Position numbers and translations under genes: made by a program
The notes under the pieces: model-generated
What the model saw: the letters and a program-made list of their open reading frames with translations, nothing else
Database searches by the model: none
Told to the model about the DNA's origin: nothing
Source: Sandaracinaceae bacterium
GTDB lineage: Bacteria; Myxococcota_A; Polyangia; Polyangiales; Sandaracinaceae
Assembly (NCBI GenBank): GCA_019694315.1
Contig: JAIBCE010000001.1
Coordinates: 62,001 to 126,000, forward strand
Direction: 5' to 3'
Length of the DNA: 64,000 bases
Shown here: positions 1-8,223 of the stretch, one piece after another
Position numbering within the stretch: the stretch's first letter is position 1
Layout of the letters: the number at the start of each line of letters is the position of its first letter

Positions 1-1
1 G

Positions 2-436
2 CTCGATGAGGCCTATCGCATCCCGCTCCGAACGACTCGCCTCGTCCTCGACGCGCGCGCCCGCGGCGGCCGCGTGATCGCGATCGGCACCACGGTCGTG
101 CGCGCGCTCGAGCACGCCGCGAGCTCCCTGCGCGACGCGTCGACGAGGCGCGGAGCGCTGGCAGACGTGGCGGATCAACGGATCGGCCGGGACAGCGCGC
201 TGCGTGTGGTGGAGGTGATCGTGTCCGGCACGCACGAGCCCGGCACGAGCCACCGCGAGCTCTTGCGCGCGTTCGCGCCGGATGCGCTCCTCGCCGAGGT
301 CGACGCGCGCCTCGCCGAGGAGCGCTTCCGCACGCACGAATTCGGCGACTCGGTGTGGATCGAGTCCGGCGCGAGGCTCGGGAGCGGATCCGCCCGCGAC
401 CTCGGCGACGCGAGTGTCACTCCGCGTACAGCGTGA
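2..436 (+). CDS. QueA-like SAM:tRNA ribosyltransferase-isomerase, C-terminal part
   Basis: Only the last ~144 codons are inside the window; the reading frame is open from base 2. QueA transfers and rearranges the ribosyl group of S-adenosylmethionine onto preQ1-tRNA in queuosine synthesis. The segment GGRVIAIGTTVVRALE matches the QueA core. The next motif reads VSGTHEPGTSHREL instead of the usual T-N-F-H-L-P-x-S-T-L-L, followed by a normal RFRTHEFGDSVWIE ending, so this may be the divergent QueA-like paralogue rather than the housekeeping enzyme. The last 20 bases overlap the end of the convergent ATP-grasp gene. Confidence 0.7.
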   Translation, partial: LDEAYRIPLRTTRLVLDARARGGRVIAIGTTVVRALEHAASSLRDASTRRGALADVADQRIGRDSALRVVEVIVSGTHEPGTSHRELLRAFAPDALLAEVDARLAEERFRTHEFGDSVWIESGARLGSGSARDLGDASVTPRTA

Positions 437-1634
437 TGTTCTTGGCCGCGTCGAAGCACATCTCCTTCGCGGTGTCCCAGTCGGGATGACGGCACATGAG
501 GTGACCGTCCGAGAGCAGCGTCTGCTTCCAGTCGCGGCGCGGCGTGCCCGGGCGGAGGAGCTCGTCCTCGACGATCCAGTTTCCCCAGCGCTGCTTCCAC
601 GCGTTGAGCCCGACGATCTGCGTGATGCGACCGTGGCCCTTGGCGCGCTTGAAGATGATGCCGGCGTTGTATCGGCGCGTCGCGTCCGCATCGAACGCGT
701 GCCAGCACGCCACGCGCGCCCACTCTCGGAAGAGATCGATGTCGCTCGTGTAGTTCATCTGGTCGACGATGCGCGCGCCGCCGGGGCGACAGCCGATCTC
801 GCCGAACACGGCCTCACCCTTCTTCGTGTAGAACCACTCCATGTGGGTGAAGCCGTCGCCCATGCCGAGCGCGCGCAGCACGTTGCGACCGAGCTCGACG
901 CCCTTGCGCACGAAGGGCTGCTGCATGTCCTTGATGGTGATGACCACCGGGCTGATCCACTCGTGGCTGCGCGCCTCGAGCGGCTTGGGCAGGTACTGGG
1001 TGCAGTTCTCGTAGATCGGGCGCCCACCGACGCACACCGTGTCGTAGGTGAACTCGTCGCCCTCGATGTACTCCTCGCAGCTCACCTCCACGACGTGGGC
1101 GGTGAGCGCCAGCACCTTCTCGAGGTCGACGTCCGAGTCGACGCGGTACGTGTCTGCCGAGCCGGCGCCCGCGATCGGCTTGATGATCATCGGGTAGCCG
1201 ATCTCTTCGCGCGCGGCCCACACCTCGTTCTTCGAGGTGGCACGACGCGACCTCGGCGTGCGCAGGCCCGCGGCGCGCACGCGCTCCTTCATGAGCTGCT
1301 TGTCGCGGAAGCCGCGCACGGTGTCGACGCTCATGCCCGGCACACCCCAGCGCTCGCGGATCTTGGCCGCGAGGATCACGAGGGGCTCCCAGTTCGCGAG
1401 CACCCGATCGATCTCCACGCCGCGGAGCCACTCCGTGGTGCGCTGCACGACGTCGTCCTCGTCCATGATGCGCGGCACCTGCAGGTAGCCCGAGAGGGCC
1501 TTCTTCACCATCGGGGCGAGCGAGTCGGGGTGGCTGTCGCCCACGCCGTAGACCTTCACGCCGACCTCGGCGAGGCCTCGCGTGTACTGCTGCATCTCGG
1601 GGGGATAGTTCGGCTGGAGGAAGACGACGCGCAT
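417..1634 (-). CDS. ATP-grasp domain carboxylate-amine ligase-like protein
   Basis: A 405-residue soluble protein with ATP-grasp architecture. Residues 1-108 look like the preATP-grasp Rossmann part. RDK (110-112) opens the grasp domain, IIKPIAGAGSADTY (150-163) is the ATP-binding lysine and glycine loop, EEYIEGDEF (187-195) contacts adenine and ribose, and EIGCRPGG (279-286) holds the Mg-binding acidic residue. ATP-grasp enzymes activate a carboxylate as acyl phosphate and join it to a nucleophile; the substrates cannot be read here. It is divergent to a second ATP-grasp gene of the same architecture 88 bp away. A TACCGT hexamer lies 9 nt before the ATG and no ribosome-binding site is visible. 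Confidence 0.8.
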   Translation of the reverse strand: MRVVFLQPNYPPEMQQYTRGLAEVGVKVYGVGDSHPDSLAPMVKKALSGYLQVPRIMDEDDVVQRTTEWLRGVEIDRVLANWEPLVILAAKIRERWGVPGMSVDTVRGFRDKQLMKERVRAAGLRTPRSRRATSKNEVWAAREEIGYPMIIKPIAGAGSADTYRVDSDVDLEKVLALTAHVVEVSCEEYIEGDEFTYDTVCVGGRPIYENCTQYLPKPLEARSHEWISPVVITIKDMQQPFVRKGVELGRNVLRALGMGDGFTHMEWFYTKKGEAVFGEIGCRPGGARIVDQMNYTSDIDLFREWARVACWHAFDADATRRYNAGIIFKRAKGHGRITQIVGLNAWKQRWGNWIVEDELLRPGTPRRDWKQTLLSDGHLMCRHPDWDTAKEMCFDAAKNITLYAE

Positions 1635-1643
1635 GGTGTGAGC

Positions 1644-1649
1644 ACGGTA
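1644..1649 (-). promoter_or_regulatory. candidate -10 box TACCGT, 9 nt before the ATP-grasp start
   Basis: On the minus strand TACCGT ends 9 nt before the ATG at 1634, with no Shine-Dalgarno sequence between. This is consistent with a leaderless or nearly leaderless transcript. No clear -35 was recognised. Confidence 0.4.
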
Positions 1650-1708
1650 CCAAGAACGGACACGTACGTTCCATCGCGATCGCGCGCCGATGGCTCACTG
1701 CGCGCGTG

Positions 1709-1714
1709 TATCCT
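1709..1714 (+). promoter_or_regulatory. candidate -10 box TATCCT, 8 nt before the second ATP-grasp start
   Basis: TATCCT ends 8 nt before the ATG at 1723. It supports this ATG over the in-frame one at 1690, which lies upstream of the hexamer. Confidence 0.45.
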
Positions 1715-1722
1715 CGTCGCCG

Positions 1723-2958
1723 ATGAGCCTCCGCAACGTCGTCTTCGCCGCACCCTTCCCTCTCGAGACCACCATGCGCTTCGCGCGCGCCGCAGCGCGC
1801 CTGCCCGACGTGCGCCTCCTCGGCGTGATGCAGGAGAGCCCCAAGGGCGACGACGCGCGGATGTTCTCGGACCTCGTGCGCGTCTCGGACGGTCTCTCTG
1901 CGCAAGACCTCGTCGATGCCTGTCGCGTGCTCAGCAAGCGCCACGGACCGATCCACAGGCTCACCGGCATCCTCGAGCCGCTCCAGGTGCAGCTCGCCGA
2001 GGCGCGCTCGGTGCTCGGCATCCCGGGCACCGATCCGCGCACGGCCGATCTCTTCCGCGACAAGGCCCGCATGAAGGACGCGCTGCGCGCCGCAGGCCTG
2101 CCGACTGCGCGCCACAAGCTCGTGCGCAGCTGGAAAGACGCCGAGGACTTCGTGAACGAGGTGGGCTTTCCGATCGTGATGAAGCCCCCGGCAGGCATGG
2201 GCGCCAAGGCCACGTTCCGCGTGAGCGACGTCGCCTCGCTGCGCGGCGCGCTCGACGCGGTGCAGCCGAGCGCCGATCGACCGGTGCTCGCCGAGGAATT
2301 CCTCAAGGGTCGCGAGTTCAGCTTCGAGACGATCACGATCGCGGGAAAGCCCTTGTTCCACTCGATCTCCCACTATCTGCCCGCGTGCCTCGAGGTCCTC
2401 GAGAACCCGTGGATCCAGTGGAGCTGCCTCCTGCCGCGCGACATCTCGGGGCCCGAGTACGACGCCCCGAAGAAGATGGGCCTCGCGGCAGTGCAGGCGC
2501 TCGGCCTCGACTCGGGCTTCACGCACATGGAGTGGTTCCAGCGCTCGGCGAGCTCCAAGGTGGGCGAGCCCCTCGCGATCGGCGAGATCGCGCAGCGCCC
2601 GCCGGGCGCGAACATCACGCGCATGACCGGCCTCGCGCACGACTTCGATCCCTACCGTGCGTGGGCGCGCGCCGTGGTCGATCAGGCCTTCGATGGCCCC
2701 TACGAGCGCAAGTACGCCGTGGGCTGCGCGTACCTCCGCGGCATGGGCCGCGGCCGCGTGGCGCGCGTGACCGGCGTCGAGGCCGCGCAGCACAAGGTCG
2801 CGGGGCTCGTGGAGGAGTTCAAGCTCCCGACGGTGGGCGCGCCCAAGAGCGACAGCTACGAGGGCGATGGCTTCGTCATCGTGCGACACCGCGACACCGA
2901 CGTCGTGCGCGCCGCGCTCAAGGCCATCGTCGAGACGATCAAGGTCGAGTACGTCTGA
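1723..2958 (+). CDS. ATP-grasp domain carboxylate-amine ligase-like protein (paralogue of the divergent neighbour)
   Basis: A 411-residue ATP-grasp protein. It has the same order of motifs as its divergent neighbour: a DLFRDKARMKDALRAAGLPTAR entry to the grasp domain, VMKPPAGMGAKATFR as ATP loop, AEEFLKGREFSFET, THMEWFQR, and IGEIAQRPPGAN at the metal site. The strong parallel suggests an old duplication kept as a back-to-back pair, perhaps acting on related substrates; that is inference. Partners normally seen beside peptide-making ATP-grasp enzymes (precursor peptide, transporter) are not present. The start at 1723 is preferred over 1690 because the protein then begins right at the conserved domain and a TATCCT box sits just upstream. 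Confidence 0.8.
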   Translation: MSLRNVVFAAPFPLETTMRFARAAARLPDVRLLGVMQESPKGDDARMFSDLVRVSDGLSAQDLVDACRVLSKRHGPIHRLTGILEPLQVQLAEARSVLGIPGTDPRTADLFRDKARMKDALRAAGLPTARHKLVRSWKDAEDFVNEVGFPIVMKPPAGMGAKATFRVSDVASLRGALDAVQPSADRPVLAEEFLKGREFSFETITIAGKPLFHSISHYLPACLEVLENPWIQWSCLLPRDISGPEYDAPKKMGLAAVQALGLDSGFTHMEWFQRSASSKVGEPLAIGEIAQRPPGANITRMTGLAHDFDPYRAWARAVVDQAFDGPYERKYAVGCAYLRGMGRGRVARVTGVEAAQHKVAGLVEEFKLPTVGAPKSDSYEGDGFVIVRHRDTDVVRAALKAIVETIKVEYV

Positions 2959-3006
2959 CGACGACGCTGCGCACCCTCACCGGCTGACGGTCGTTTCCTC
3001 TGGGGA

Positions 3007-3012
3007 TACGAT
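3007..3012 (+). promoter_or_regulatory. candidate -10 box TACGAT, 7 nt before the LysR start
   Basis: TACGAT ends 7 nt before the GTG at 3020; no ribosome-binding site intervenes. It supports GTG 3020 over upstream in-frame starts. Confidence 0.4.
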
Positions 3013-3019
3013 CGCGACC

Positions 3020-3943
3020 GTGAGCGCCACGACCCAGCTCTTCGACGGCATCCTCCCCTTCGTCCGCGTCGCCGAGACGCGCTCGTTCCGGCGGGCCGCC
3101 GAGACGCTCGGGGTGACCACCGCGGCCGTCAGCAAGTCGGTGCGGCGCCTCGAGACGGACCTCGGCGTGGCGCTCCTCGTGCGCACCTCGCGCTCGGTCA
3201 GCGTCACGCCCGAAGGCGAGGCCTTCCTCGCAGCCTGTCGTGACGCGGTCGGGGTGCTCGGCGCAGCGCGCGCCGCCGCACAGGAGTCGCGTCGCAAGCC
3301 ACGCGGCGAAGTCCACCTCACGTGCTCACCCATCCTCGGCCCCTTGCTCGTGCGCGCGCTCGGCCGGCTCGTCGAGCGCCACCCCGCGCTCACGTTCCGT
3401 CTCACCATCACCGATCGCCTGCTCCGGCTCGTGGAGGAGCGGATCGACGTGGCCGTGCGCCTCGGCGCCCCGGAAGACTCGAGCCTCCTCGGCCGCCCGC
3501 TCTGGACGCCGCGCTGGGTGACCGTGGCCTCGCCGCGCTACCTCGCGACCCACCCCGCGCCCGCGACCCCGGCCGAGCTCGCCGAGCACGCGTGTCTCCG
3601 CTTCGTGGGTCCGAACGGTCGCCCCCGCGCCTTCACCTTCCTCGATCGCGATCGTCGCACGCCGCTGACCGTGCCCGTCGACGGCCCGCTGCTCGTCGAT
3701 CACGGCGAGCGTCTCGTGGACGGCGCGCTCGCGGGCATGGGCATCTGCCAGGTCCTCGACTTCATGGTCGAGGACGCGATCGCCGCGGGCCGCCTCGTGG
3801 AGGTGCTCGCGCCCGTGGCGGCCCCCGGGCCCGGCGTCCATGCGCTCTTCGCGCGCGAGCGCAGCCGCTCGGCGAACGTGCGCGCCACGGTGGCATTCCT
3901 CGCCGAGCAGCTCGGTCGGCGAGCCGCTCGGACCGATCGTTGA
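3020..3943 (+). CDS. LysR-family transcriptional regulator
   Basis: A 307-residue LysR-type regulator. The N-terminal winged helix-turn-helix is plain: FVRVAETRSFRRAAETLGVTT followed by AAVSKSVRRLETDLGVALLVR and TPEGEAFL. The C-terminal two-thirds is the periplasmic-binding-protein-like effector domain. The GTG at 3020 puts the HTH about 10 residues from the N-terminus, as usual; the longer frame would add about 50 residues of unrelated sequence. An SDR oxidoreductase begins 69 bp downstream on the same strand and is a natural candidate target, though LysR genes more often face their targets divergently. The effector is unknown. Confidence 0.92.
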   Translation: MSATTQLFDGILPFVRVAETRSFRRAAETLGVTTAAVSKSVRRLETDLGVALLVRTSRSVSVTPEGEAFLAACRDAVGVLGAARAAAQESRRKPRGEVHLTCSPILGPLLVRALGRLVERHPALTFRLTITDRLLRLVEERIDVAVRLGAPEDSSLLGRPLWTPRWVTVASPRYLATHPAPATPAELAEHACLRFVGPNGRPRAFTFLDRDRRTPLTVPVDGPLLVDHGERLVDGALAGMGICQVLDFMVEDAIAAGRLVEVLAPVAAPGPGVHALFARERSRSANVRATVAFLAEQLGRRAARTDR

Positions 3944-4012
3944 CTGCTGGTTGACGGAGCGTCTCCCCCGCGCCCCCTGCCCGCGGCCCGCCGACAGAGG
4001 CAGCGTGGGGCC

Positions 4013-4957
4013 ATGAGCGTCTCGGTGCCGTCTCCTCACTCGAACGAACGACGCGTCGCCGTGATCACGGGCGCGAACCGCGGCCTCGGCCTCGCGACCG
4101 CACGGAAGTTGCTCACCACGGGGCACCGTGTCGTGCTCGCCGTCCGCGACCTCGCGGCGGGACGCACGACGGCAGCCAGGCTCCGCGACGAGGTCCCTGA
4201 CGCCGACGTGGACGCGATGGAGATCGATCTCGCCTCGGTCTCGTCGGTGCGCGACTTCGCGCGTGCGTTCCGCGCGACGCGCTCGCCCCTTCACCTCCTC
4301 GTGCTCAACGCCGGCCTCATCGCGCCCGAGACGCTGCGCACGACGGACGAGGGCCTCGAGCTCCAGCTCGCCACGAACCACCTCGGTCACTTCGCGCTCA
4401 CGACCGAGCTTCGTGACTTGCTCGTGCGCTCGGCGCCGGGCCGTGTGGTCGTCGTGTCCTCCACGATGCACATCCCGGGCACGGGCCCCGGCAAGGGCCC
4501 CGACTTCGACTACGCGAACCTCGGTGGGCAGAAGTACTACGACCCGATGGTGTTCTATCAGAGCTCGAAGCTCGCGAACGTGTGGTTCACATACGCGATG
4601 GCGCGACGTCTCGAAGGCACCGGCGTCACGGTGAACGCGGTGTGTCCGGGCTTCGTGCCGGAGACCGCGGTGCCGAAGGCGACGGGCCTTCAGCGCGTGC
4701 TCTTCCGGTGGGTGTTCCCGCTGCTCCCCCAGGCGCGTACGGTGGATCAGGGCGCGAGCGGCATCGCGTGGGTGTGCGACGCCCCCGAGCTCGAAGACGT
4801 CACCGGCAAGTTCTTCACGGACCGACACGAGCGTCGCTCGAGTGACGAGTCGTACGACGTGGAGAAGCAAGAGCGCCTCTTCCGCGAGTCGGAGGCTTGG
4901 GTCGCCGAAGCGCTGGCACGCGCGGACTGGGCACGCGGCGGACAGCTCCTGGCCTGA
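4013..4957 (+). CDS. short-chain dehydrogenase/reductase (retinol-dehydrogenase-like)
   Basis: A 314-residue SDR. The NAD(P)-binding motif is VITGANRGLGLA near residue 20, NAGLI marks strand 4, and YQSSKLANVW carries the catalytic Tyr-x-x-x-Lys. Length and the SSKLANVW segment resemble the retinol-dehydrogenase/protochlorophyllide-reductase-like branch, which reduces or oxidises hydrophobic carbonyls or alcohols; the true substrate is unknown. It follows the LysR gene and ends 18 bp before the convergent Cys-rich lipoprotein gene. A second SDR of similar type lies at 28.7-29.5 kb. Confidence 0.9.
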   Translation: MSVSVPSPHSNERRVAVITGANRGLGLATARKLLTTGHRVVLAVRDLAAGRTTAARLRDEVPDADVDAMEIDLASVSSVRDFARAFRATRSPLHLLVLNAGLIAPETLRTTDEGLELQLATNHLGHFALTTELRDLLVRSAPGRVVVVSSTMHIPGTGPGKGPDFDYANLGGQKYYDPMVFYQSSKLANVWFTYAMARRLEGTGVTVNAVCPGFVPETAVPKATGLQRVLFRWVFPLLPQARTVDQGASGIAWVCDAPELEDVTGKFFTDRHERRSSDESYDVEKQERLFRESEAWVAEALARADWARGGQLLA

Positions 4958-4975
4958 GCGCGCCGACCGAGAGGA

Positions 4976-6457
4976 TCAGCGGCAACCTTGGGTGCGCGTG
5001 GCGACGTTCGCGCGGCAGAAGAGGAAGAGGACGCCGTTGCACGTCGCCCAGCTCCCTTCTTCTCCACAGCCTGGCACTGCGTCGAGCCAACCTGCCGACG
5101 AGTTGCATCCGAGGCGGATGAGCGCGTCGCACGAGACGGTGCCGTCGAGCTCGCGCTCTTCGCCATTGCGGCAGTCGTAGTCGAAGCTCTCCGTCCCCGA
5201 CGCGTCGAGGTACGGAGCGGCGAAATAGCTCGTCTGCCCGGGATTCACGAGCTCGTTGGTGTCGAGACAGTCGCTGCAGTCGAGCACCCAGTCCGGACCT
5301 GGCGCGCTGCACGACTCCATCGTGACGAGCCGATCACCGAAGTGGTCCCCGTCGGCGTCGCGACACCAGCGAACGATCGCCCCCGCGCCGTCGGCCGTGG
5401 CGGGATTGCAGTCGTCGTCGATGCCGTTGGCGCAGATCTCGGGCAAGCCAGGATGCCGGCGCGGATCGGTGTCGTCACAGTCGCCGCCGAACGAGCCGCA
5501 GGTCATGCCCTCGACGAAGCCGTCGTGGTCGTCGTCGCCCACGAGCACCTGGCCGCAACGCGGTGCGTCGCTGGACATCGGCACGCACGTGGGCGCGAAG
5601 CAGGGGCCGGCCGTGCAGGGGATCGACGCCGGATCGGCCTCGCACACGCGCCCCGTCACGCGTCCGCCGGCATCGGTGATCGGTCGGCAGACCTCTCTGC
5701 CATCGCAGGGATCTCCGTTCTGACAGTCCTCGTTCGTCGCGCAGTCGAACCGGCAGCCGGTGCAGCCGAGGCCCGGAGGGTCACAGAGCTCGCCCGTGGC
5801 CGTTTCGACGATCCCATCGCCGCAGTGGACAGGCGAGCAGAGGCCCGCGACGCAGACGCCCGTGGTCGTGCCGGTGTCGGCCGCGAACGTGCAGCTGCCC
5901 ACGACGTTCTCGTAGTGGCAGAGGTGGTCCATGCACGTGCCCCTGGTGCAGTCGGTGCCGGGACAGCCGAAGTCGTCATTGCACGGCCACTGACACGTGC
6001 GCGGGTCACACGCCGGGTGCATCACCGGCTCACACGCCTCGCCCGCGCCCACGAAGCCGTCGCCGCACCCTGCCACCACGCAGCGCCCCGACACGCAGAG
6101 CTGCGGCGGAAAGTCGCCACAGGGCTCGCCGTCGATGGCGGTCGTGCACGCCGGATCGAGCCCGGCGTCACCCGACCAGGCGTCGGTCGCAGGTGCGTCG
6201 AGGTGCGTGTCCTCGCGGAAGCCGTCGACGGGCTGCTCCTGCGCGTCGATCGCCGCGTCGAACCTCGGGTCGCTCCACGCATCGGGGCGCGGGCCCGCGT
6301 CGAGGTCGGCGTCGGGGGCCGCGTCGGGGCTCGCCGCGTCCGACGCCGCGTCCATTCCTGCCGCGGACGCATCACGGCGCGGAGGGGCGAAGTCCGCCGA
6401 GAGGCCGCAGCCGCCGAGCGCGAGGAGGGTGAGGACAGAAGCGATGCGTCGGCTCAC
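4976..6457 (-). CDS. Cys-rich lipoprotein with myxobacterial Cys repeats and a MopE-type metal-binding motif
   Basis: A 493-residue secreted lipoprotein. The signal ends in LLALGGCG, a good lipobox. A long Asp/Ala/Pro linker follows, then several CGDG-type Cys-rich repeats of the kind common on myxobacterial cell surfaces (CGDGFVGAGEACEP, CGDGIVETATGELC), and later GGDCDDTDPRRHPG with ICANGIDDDCNP, which is the MopE-like copper/calcium-binding motif. The protein is probably surface-exposed and metal-binding. The GTG at 6457 is chosen because it begins a clean signal peptide and a TACCCT box lies 6 nt upstream. It follows hxsB on the same strand by 74 bp but seems to have its own promoter. Confidence 0.8.
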   Translation of the reverse strand: MSRRIASVLTLLALGGCGLSADFAPPRRDASAAGMDAASDAASPDAAPDADLDAGPRPDAWSDPRFDAAIDAQEQPVDGFREDTHLDAPATDAWSGDAGLDPACTTAIDGEPCGDFPPQLCVSGRCVVAGCGDGFVGAGEACEPVMHPACDPRTCQWPCNDDFGCPGTDCTRGTCMDHLCHYENVVGSCTFAADTGTTTGVCVAGLCSPVHCGDGIVETATGELCDPPGLGCTGCRFDCATNEDCQNGDPCDGREVCRPITDAGGRVTGRVCEADPASIPCTAGPCFAPTCVPMSSDAPRCGQVLVGDDDHDGFVEGMTCGSFGGDCDDTDPRRHPGLPEICANGIDDDCNPATADGAGAIVRWCRDADGDHFGDRLVTMESCSAPGPDWVLDCSDCLDTNELVNPGQTSYFAAPYLDASGTESFDYDCRNGEERELDGTVSCDALIRLGCNSSAGWLDAVPGCGEEGSWATCNGVLFLFCRANVATRTQGCR

Positions 6458-6463
6458 TCGCCC

Positions 6464-6469
6464 AGGGTA
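6464..6469 (-). promoter_or_regulatory. candidate -10 box TACCCT, 6 nt before the lipoprotein start
   Basis: TACCCT on the minus strand ends 6 nt before the GTG at 6457. It suggests transcription separate from the upstream hxsB gene. Confidence 0.4.
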
Positions 6470-6531
6470 GCGCAGCGCTCGCGCACGATGCGCGTCACGC
6501 GATGTGGACCTCTGCGTCGGGACCGTGCGCC

Positions 6532-8097
6532 TCACCCCGCACGTTCGGGTCGCTGCACGAAGTGCTCGCGCGGGCGGATCGTCGTCCAGCGGTGGAGGAT
6601 CTCGAGCGTCTCGGCGTCGGCGGTGGCGAGCGTCTCGAAGAGATAGTCCTGGACGCCCTTGTGGACGGCGCAGACGTGGCTCTCGCGGGCGCGTCCGAAG
6701 ATCGAGCCGAGGGTCTTGTGGTTGTGTGCCGTCTGCGTTCCGCAATACGGGTTGTAGGCGCACGACACGCAGTCCGGCTGTCCGTCGAGGTTCGAGGCGA
6801 TCACGGTCGAGCGCACCGTGGGATGGCCCACGACCTCGCGGTAGCGCGCCGTGCGCACGTCGGAGGCGAGCAGGAACGCATCGTCGCCGCGCTCGTGGAG
6901 CATGCGGCCCTCGTCGCTCGTGAACACCTTGCCGTCGTAGTTGTAGGCGAGGGCGCCGACGCCGGCGCCCTCGGGGCTGCGGATGTCGAGGAAATTCGGA
7001 TCCTCGCCGCGGAGGATCTTCGTGAGGAAGATGGCCGCGTAGCGCTCGAGGAGCTGCGTGCCCGAGCGATTGAGCGACAGCACGTAGTCGGTCGCAGCCC
7101 GGTAGTACGCCAGGTAGTCGGCGCGAGGATACTCGACGATCTTGGCGGTCTTCTCCGCGAAGCCGAACGGGTCGATGGGCCGGAGGAAGATCGACTTCAC
7201 CCCGAGTGACACGAACGTGTCGACGATCTCCTTCCACCGCTCGAGCGAGCTGCGCGTCGTCGTGAGGAGCGCCTCCACGTGGTAGAGGCTCGGGTCGAGG
7301 CCCGCTGCGACGTAGGCCTCGTTGATGCGGCGAATCCAGTACGCCGCCACGCGATACGCGGAGCCATCGTTGCGAGCACCGCGCCCCTCGGCAGGCGCGA
7401 GGGGCAGCTTGCGCTGCTTGTCGTGGAGCTCCTCGGGGCCGTCGATCGACGTGCAGATCTGAACCTTGTTGGCGAGGAGGAACGCGAGCTTGTCCTCGTC
7501 CATGAGGGCGAGGTTCGTGACCATCGTGAACTCGACGGGCTTTCCGGTCTCGCGGCTCTTGGCCTGACCGCGCTCGACGATGCGCTTCACGATCGGGAAG
7601 TTCACGAGCGGCTCTCCGCCCTGGAATTCGATCGTGAGCGAGGGGCTCGTCGTCTGGAACGCGAGATCCACCGACGCGTCGGCGATCTCGGGCGTCATGT
7701 CGGTGTGCACCGCGTCCATCTCGGCGCGCGAGGCGTGGCAGTAGAGGCAGGTCTCGTTGCAGCGCAGCGTCACGATCATCATGTGGAGGATCGGACCGCG
7801 ATCCAGGTGGACGCGGCGATGCTCGAGACGCGCGCGCGCGGCCGCGACGTCGTGGTGTGCGCGAAGGAAATTGCGCTCCCGGAGGAGCGTGTGGAGGCTC
7901 GAGGCGGGATCGAGCGCGCCCGCGACGAAGGCGCGGAGCTCGTCGGACGTGAGCACCGCCCAGTTCCCCTCGAGGTTCGTGATCACCACGCGCTCGGCGT
8001 GCGGGAGCTTGCGGAAGCGGAAGAAGGCGGGGCGATCGAGGTCGAGGGCGAGGCCGCGCAGGAGCGCGCCGTCGTCATACGTGGGGATGGCAGTCAC
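6532..8097 (-). CDS. hxsB: HxsB-like radical SAM maturase (His-Xaa-Ser system)
   Basis: A 521-residue radical SAM enzyme. The cluster motif CNETCLYC (C113, C117, C120) is followed by a GGEP motif (160-163). A C-terminal SPASM-like set C443, C446, C452 and C476 should bind extra iron-sulfur clusters. The family is suggested by the N-terminal FFRFRKLP block, LHMMIVTLRCN, IEFQGGEPL, IFLRPIDPFGF, and YNYDGKVFTSDEGRML, all features I recall from HxsB, the maturase that works with HxsC and HxsD on His-Xaa-Ser repeat peptides. Here HxsD-like genes lie divergently at 9.4-10.1 kb, but no hxsC or repeat substrate is seen. GTG 8097 is preferred over GTG 8154 because a TAGCGT box lies between them, 7 nt upstream of 8097. 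Reaction and substrate are inferred only. Confidence 0.82.
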   Translation of the reverse strand: MTAIPTYDDGALLRGLALDLDRPAFFRFRKLPHAERVVITNLEGNWAVLTSDELRAFVAGALDPASSLHTLLRERNFLRAHHDVAAARARLEHRRVHLDRGPILHMMIVTLRCNETCLYCHASRAEMDAVHTDMTPEIADASVDLAFQTTSPSLTIEFQGGEPLVNFPIVKRIVERGQAKSRETGKPVEFTMVTNLALMDEDKLAFLLANKVQICTSIDGPEELHDKQRKLPLAPAEGRGARNDGSAYRVAAYWIRRINEAYVAAGLDPSLYHVEALLTTTRSSLERWKEIVDTFVSLGVKSIFLRPIDPFGFAEKTAKIVEYPRADYLAYYRAATDYVLSLNRSGTQLLERYAAIFLTKILRGEDPNFLDIRSPEGAGVGALAYNYDGKVFTSDEGRMLHERGDDAFLLASDVRTARYREVVGHPTVRSTVIASNLDGQPDCVSCAYNPYCGTQTAHNHKTLGSIFGRARESHVCAVHKGVQDYLFETLATADAETLEILHRWTTIRPREHFVQRPERAG

Positions 8098-8104
8098 GGG
8101 CGAA

Positions 8105-8110
8105 ACGCTA
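8105..8110 (-). promoter_or_regulatory. candidate -10 box TAGCGT deciding the hxsB start
   Basis: TAGCGT on the minus strand ends 7 nt before GTG 8097. If real, transcription begins at about 8097 and the longer frame from 8154 cannot be translated. Confidence 0.45.
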
Positions 8111-8207
8111 TCAAATCCCCCTCGCGCTCGATGTCCCCGCTGTGAGCCAACCACGAGGCACGCCGCGGTACCGAATAGACGAGAGCGCGTACCGGTTCGG
8201 AGACGTC

Positions 8208-8213
8208 AGGAGG
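8208..8213 (+). promoter_or_regulatory. strong ribosome-binding site aggagg for the SPFH gene
   Basis: A perfect AGGAGG 10 nt before the ATG at 8224, one of the few classic Shine-Dalgarno sites in the window. It contrasts with the leaderless-looking genes around it. Confidence 0.7.
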
Positions 8214-8223
8214 AAGTGTCGTC

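Noticed and set aside
282-2987. Long plus-strand frame of about 900 codons over the ATP-grasp genes
   Set aside because: It is a shadow of third-position GC in the real genes; the composition is Arg/Ala/His-rich without motifs. Likewise for long frames at 814-2889 (minus), 10760-13150 (plus), 46568-49012 (minus) and 50667-53048 (minus).
8098-8154. Longer N-terminus for the HxsB-like protein from GTG 8154
   Set aside because: The added 19 residues look non-coding and contain the TAGCGT box 7 nt before GTG 8097; the shorter start is preferred.
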